Assembly: GCA_946482495.1 (NCBI GenBank)
Contig: CAMLRV010000141.1
Location: 1-6,316 of the forward strand
DNA from: an uncultured Flavobacteriia bacterium
Lineage (GTDB): Bacteria; Bacteroidota; Bacteroidia; Flavobacteriales; Flavobacteriaceae
DNA: 6,316 bases
Direction: 5' to 3'
How positions within the stretch are numbered: position 1 is the stretch's first letter; each line of letters opens with the position of its first letter. The position numbers were made by a program, and so were the translations under genes. The notes under the pieces were generated by a model. That model was not told the DNA's origin. It saw only the letters and a list, made by a program, of their open reading frames with translations, and made no database searches. Positions 6,304 to 6,316 of this stretch are shown one piece after another.

Positions 6304-6316
6304 TCCACTTCTATCA

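Overview
The window looks like chromosomal DNA from a member of the Flavobacteriaceae (Bacteroidota), close to Flavobacterium. The DNA is strongly AT-rich. One protein ends in a type IX secretion (T9SS, Por secretion) sorting domain, which is essentially restricted to Bacteroidota. Start codons lack clear Shine-Dalgarno sequences, and a TAnnTTTG-type -7 box lies in front of purB. Species cannot be assigned from the sequence alone.

Layout: guaB (IMP dehydrogenase) reads rightward from the left edge (12-1484). Everything else reads leftward. In minus-strand transcription order from the right edge these are a Sir2-family NAD-dependent deacylase (6221-5544), a membrane fatty-acid-hydroxylase/sterol-desaturase-family protein one base downstream (5542-4829), purB (adenylosuccinate lyase, 4770-3427), a secreted cysteine-rich protein with thioredoxin-like, DUF4215-type repeat and T9SS sorting regions (3287-2136), and a small exported CAP/SCP-domain protein (2035-1550). 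guaB and the CAP gene converge on a shared bidirectional hairpin terminator. A 40/42-identical copy of that hairpin lies between the CAP gene and the cysteine-rich gene, so the CAP gene is bracketed by two near-identical hairpins. purB has its own hairpin terminator.

Function: guaB and purB serve the two arms that leave IMP (IMP to XMP towards GMP; adenylosuccinate to AMP), so two core purine genes frame a pair of accessory genes for exported proteins. The sirtuin and the membrane hydroxylase are probably co-transcribed. Whether purB joins them is unclear, because it has a candidate promoter of its own in the 58-base gap.

Most of the window is ordinary core genome. The points most worth a second look are the thioredoxin/cysteine-repeat/T9SS fusion, the sirtuin with no cysteine at all (so no classical zinc site) but with the Tyr-x-x-Arg acyl-specificity motif, the twin hairpins around the CAP gene, and a bulged inverted repeat at the right edge. 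I see no CRISPR array, insertion sequence, RNA gene or defence system. All intergenic gaps are shorter than 140 bases.
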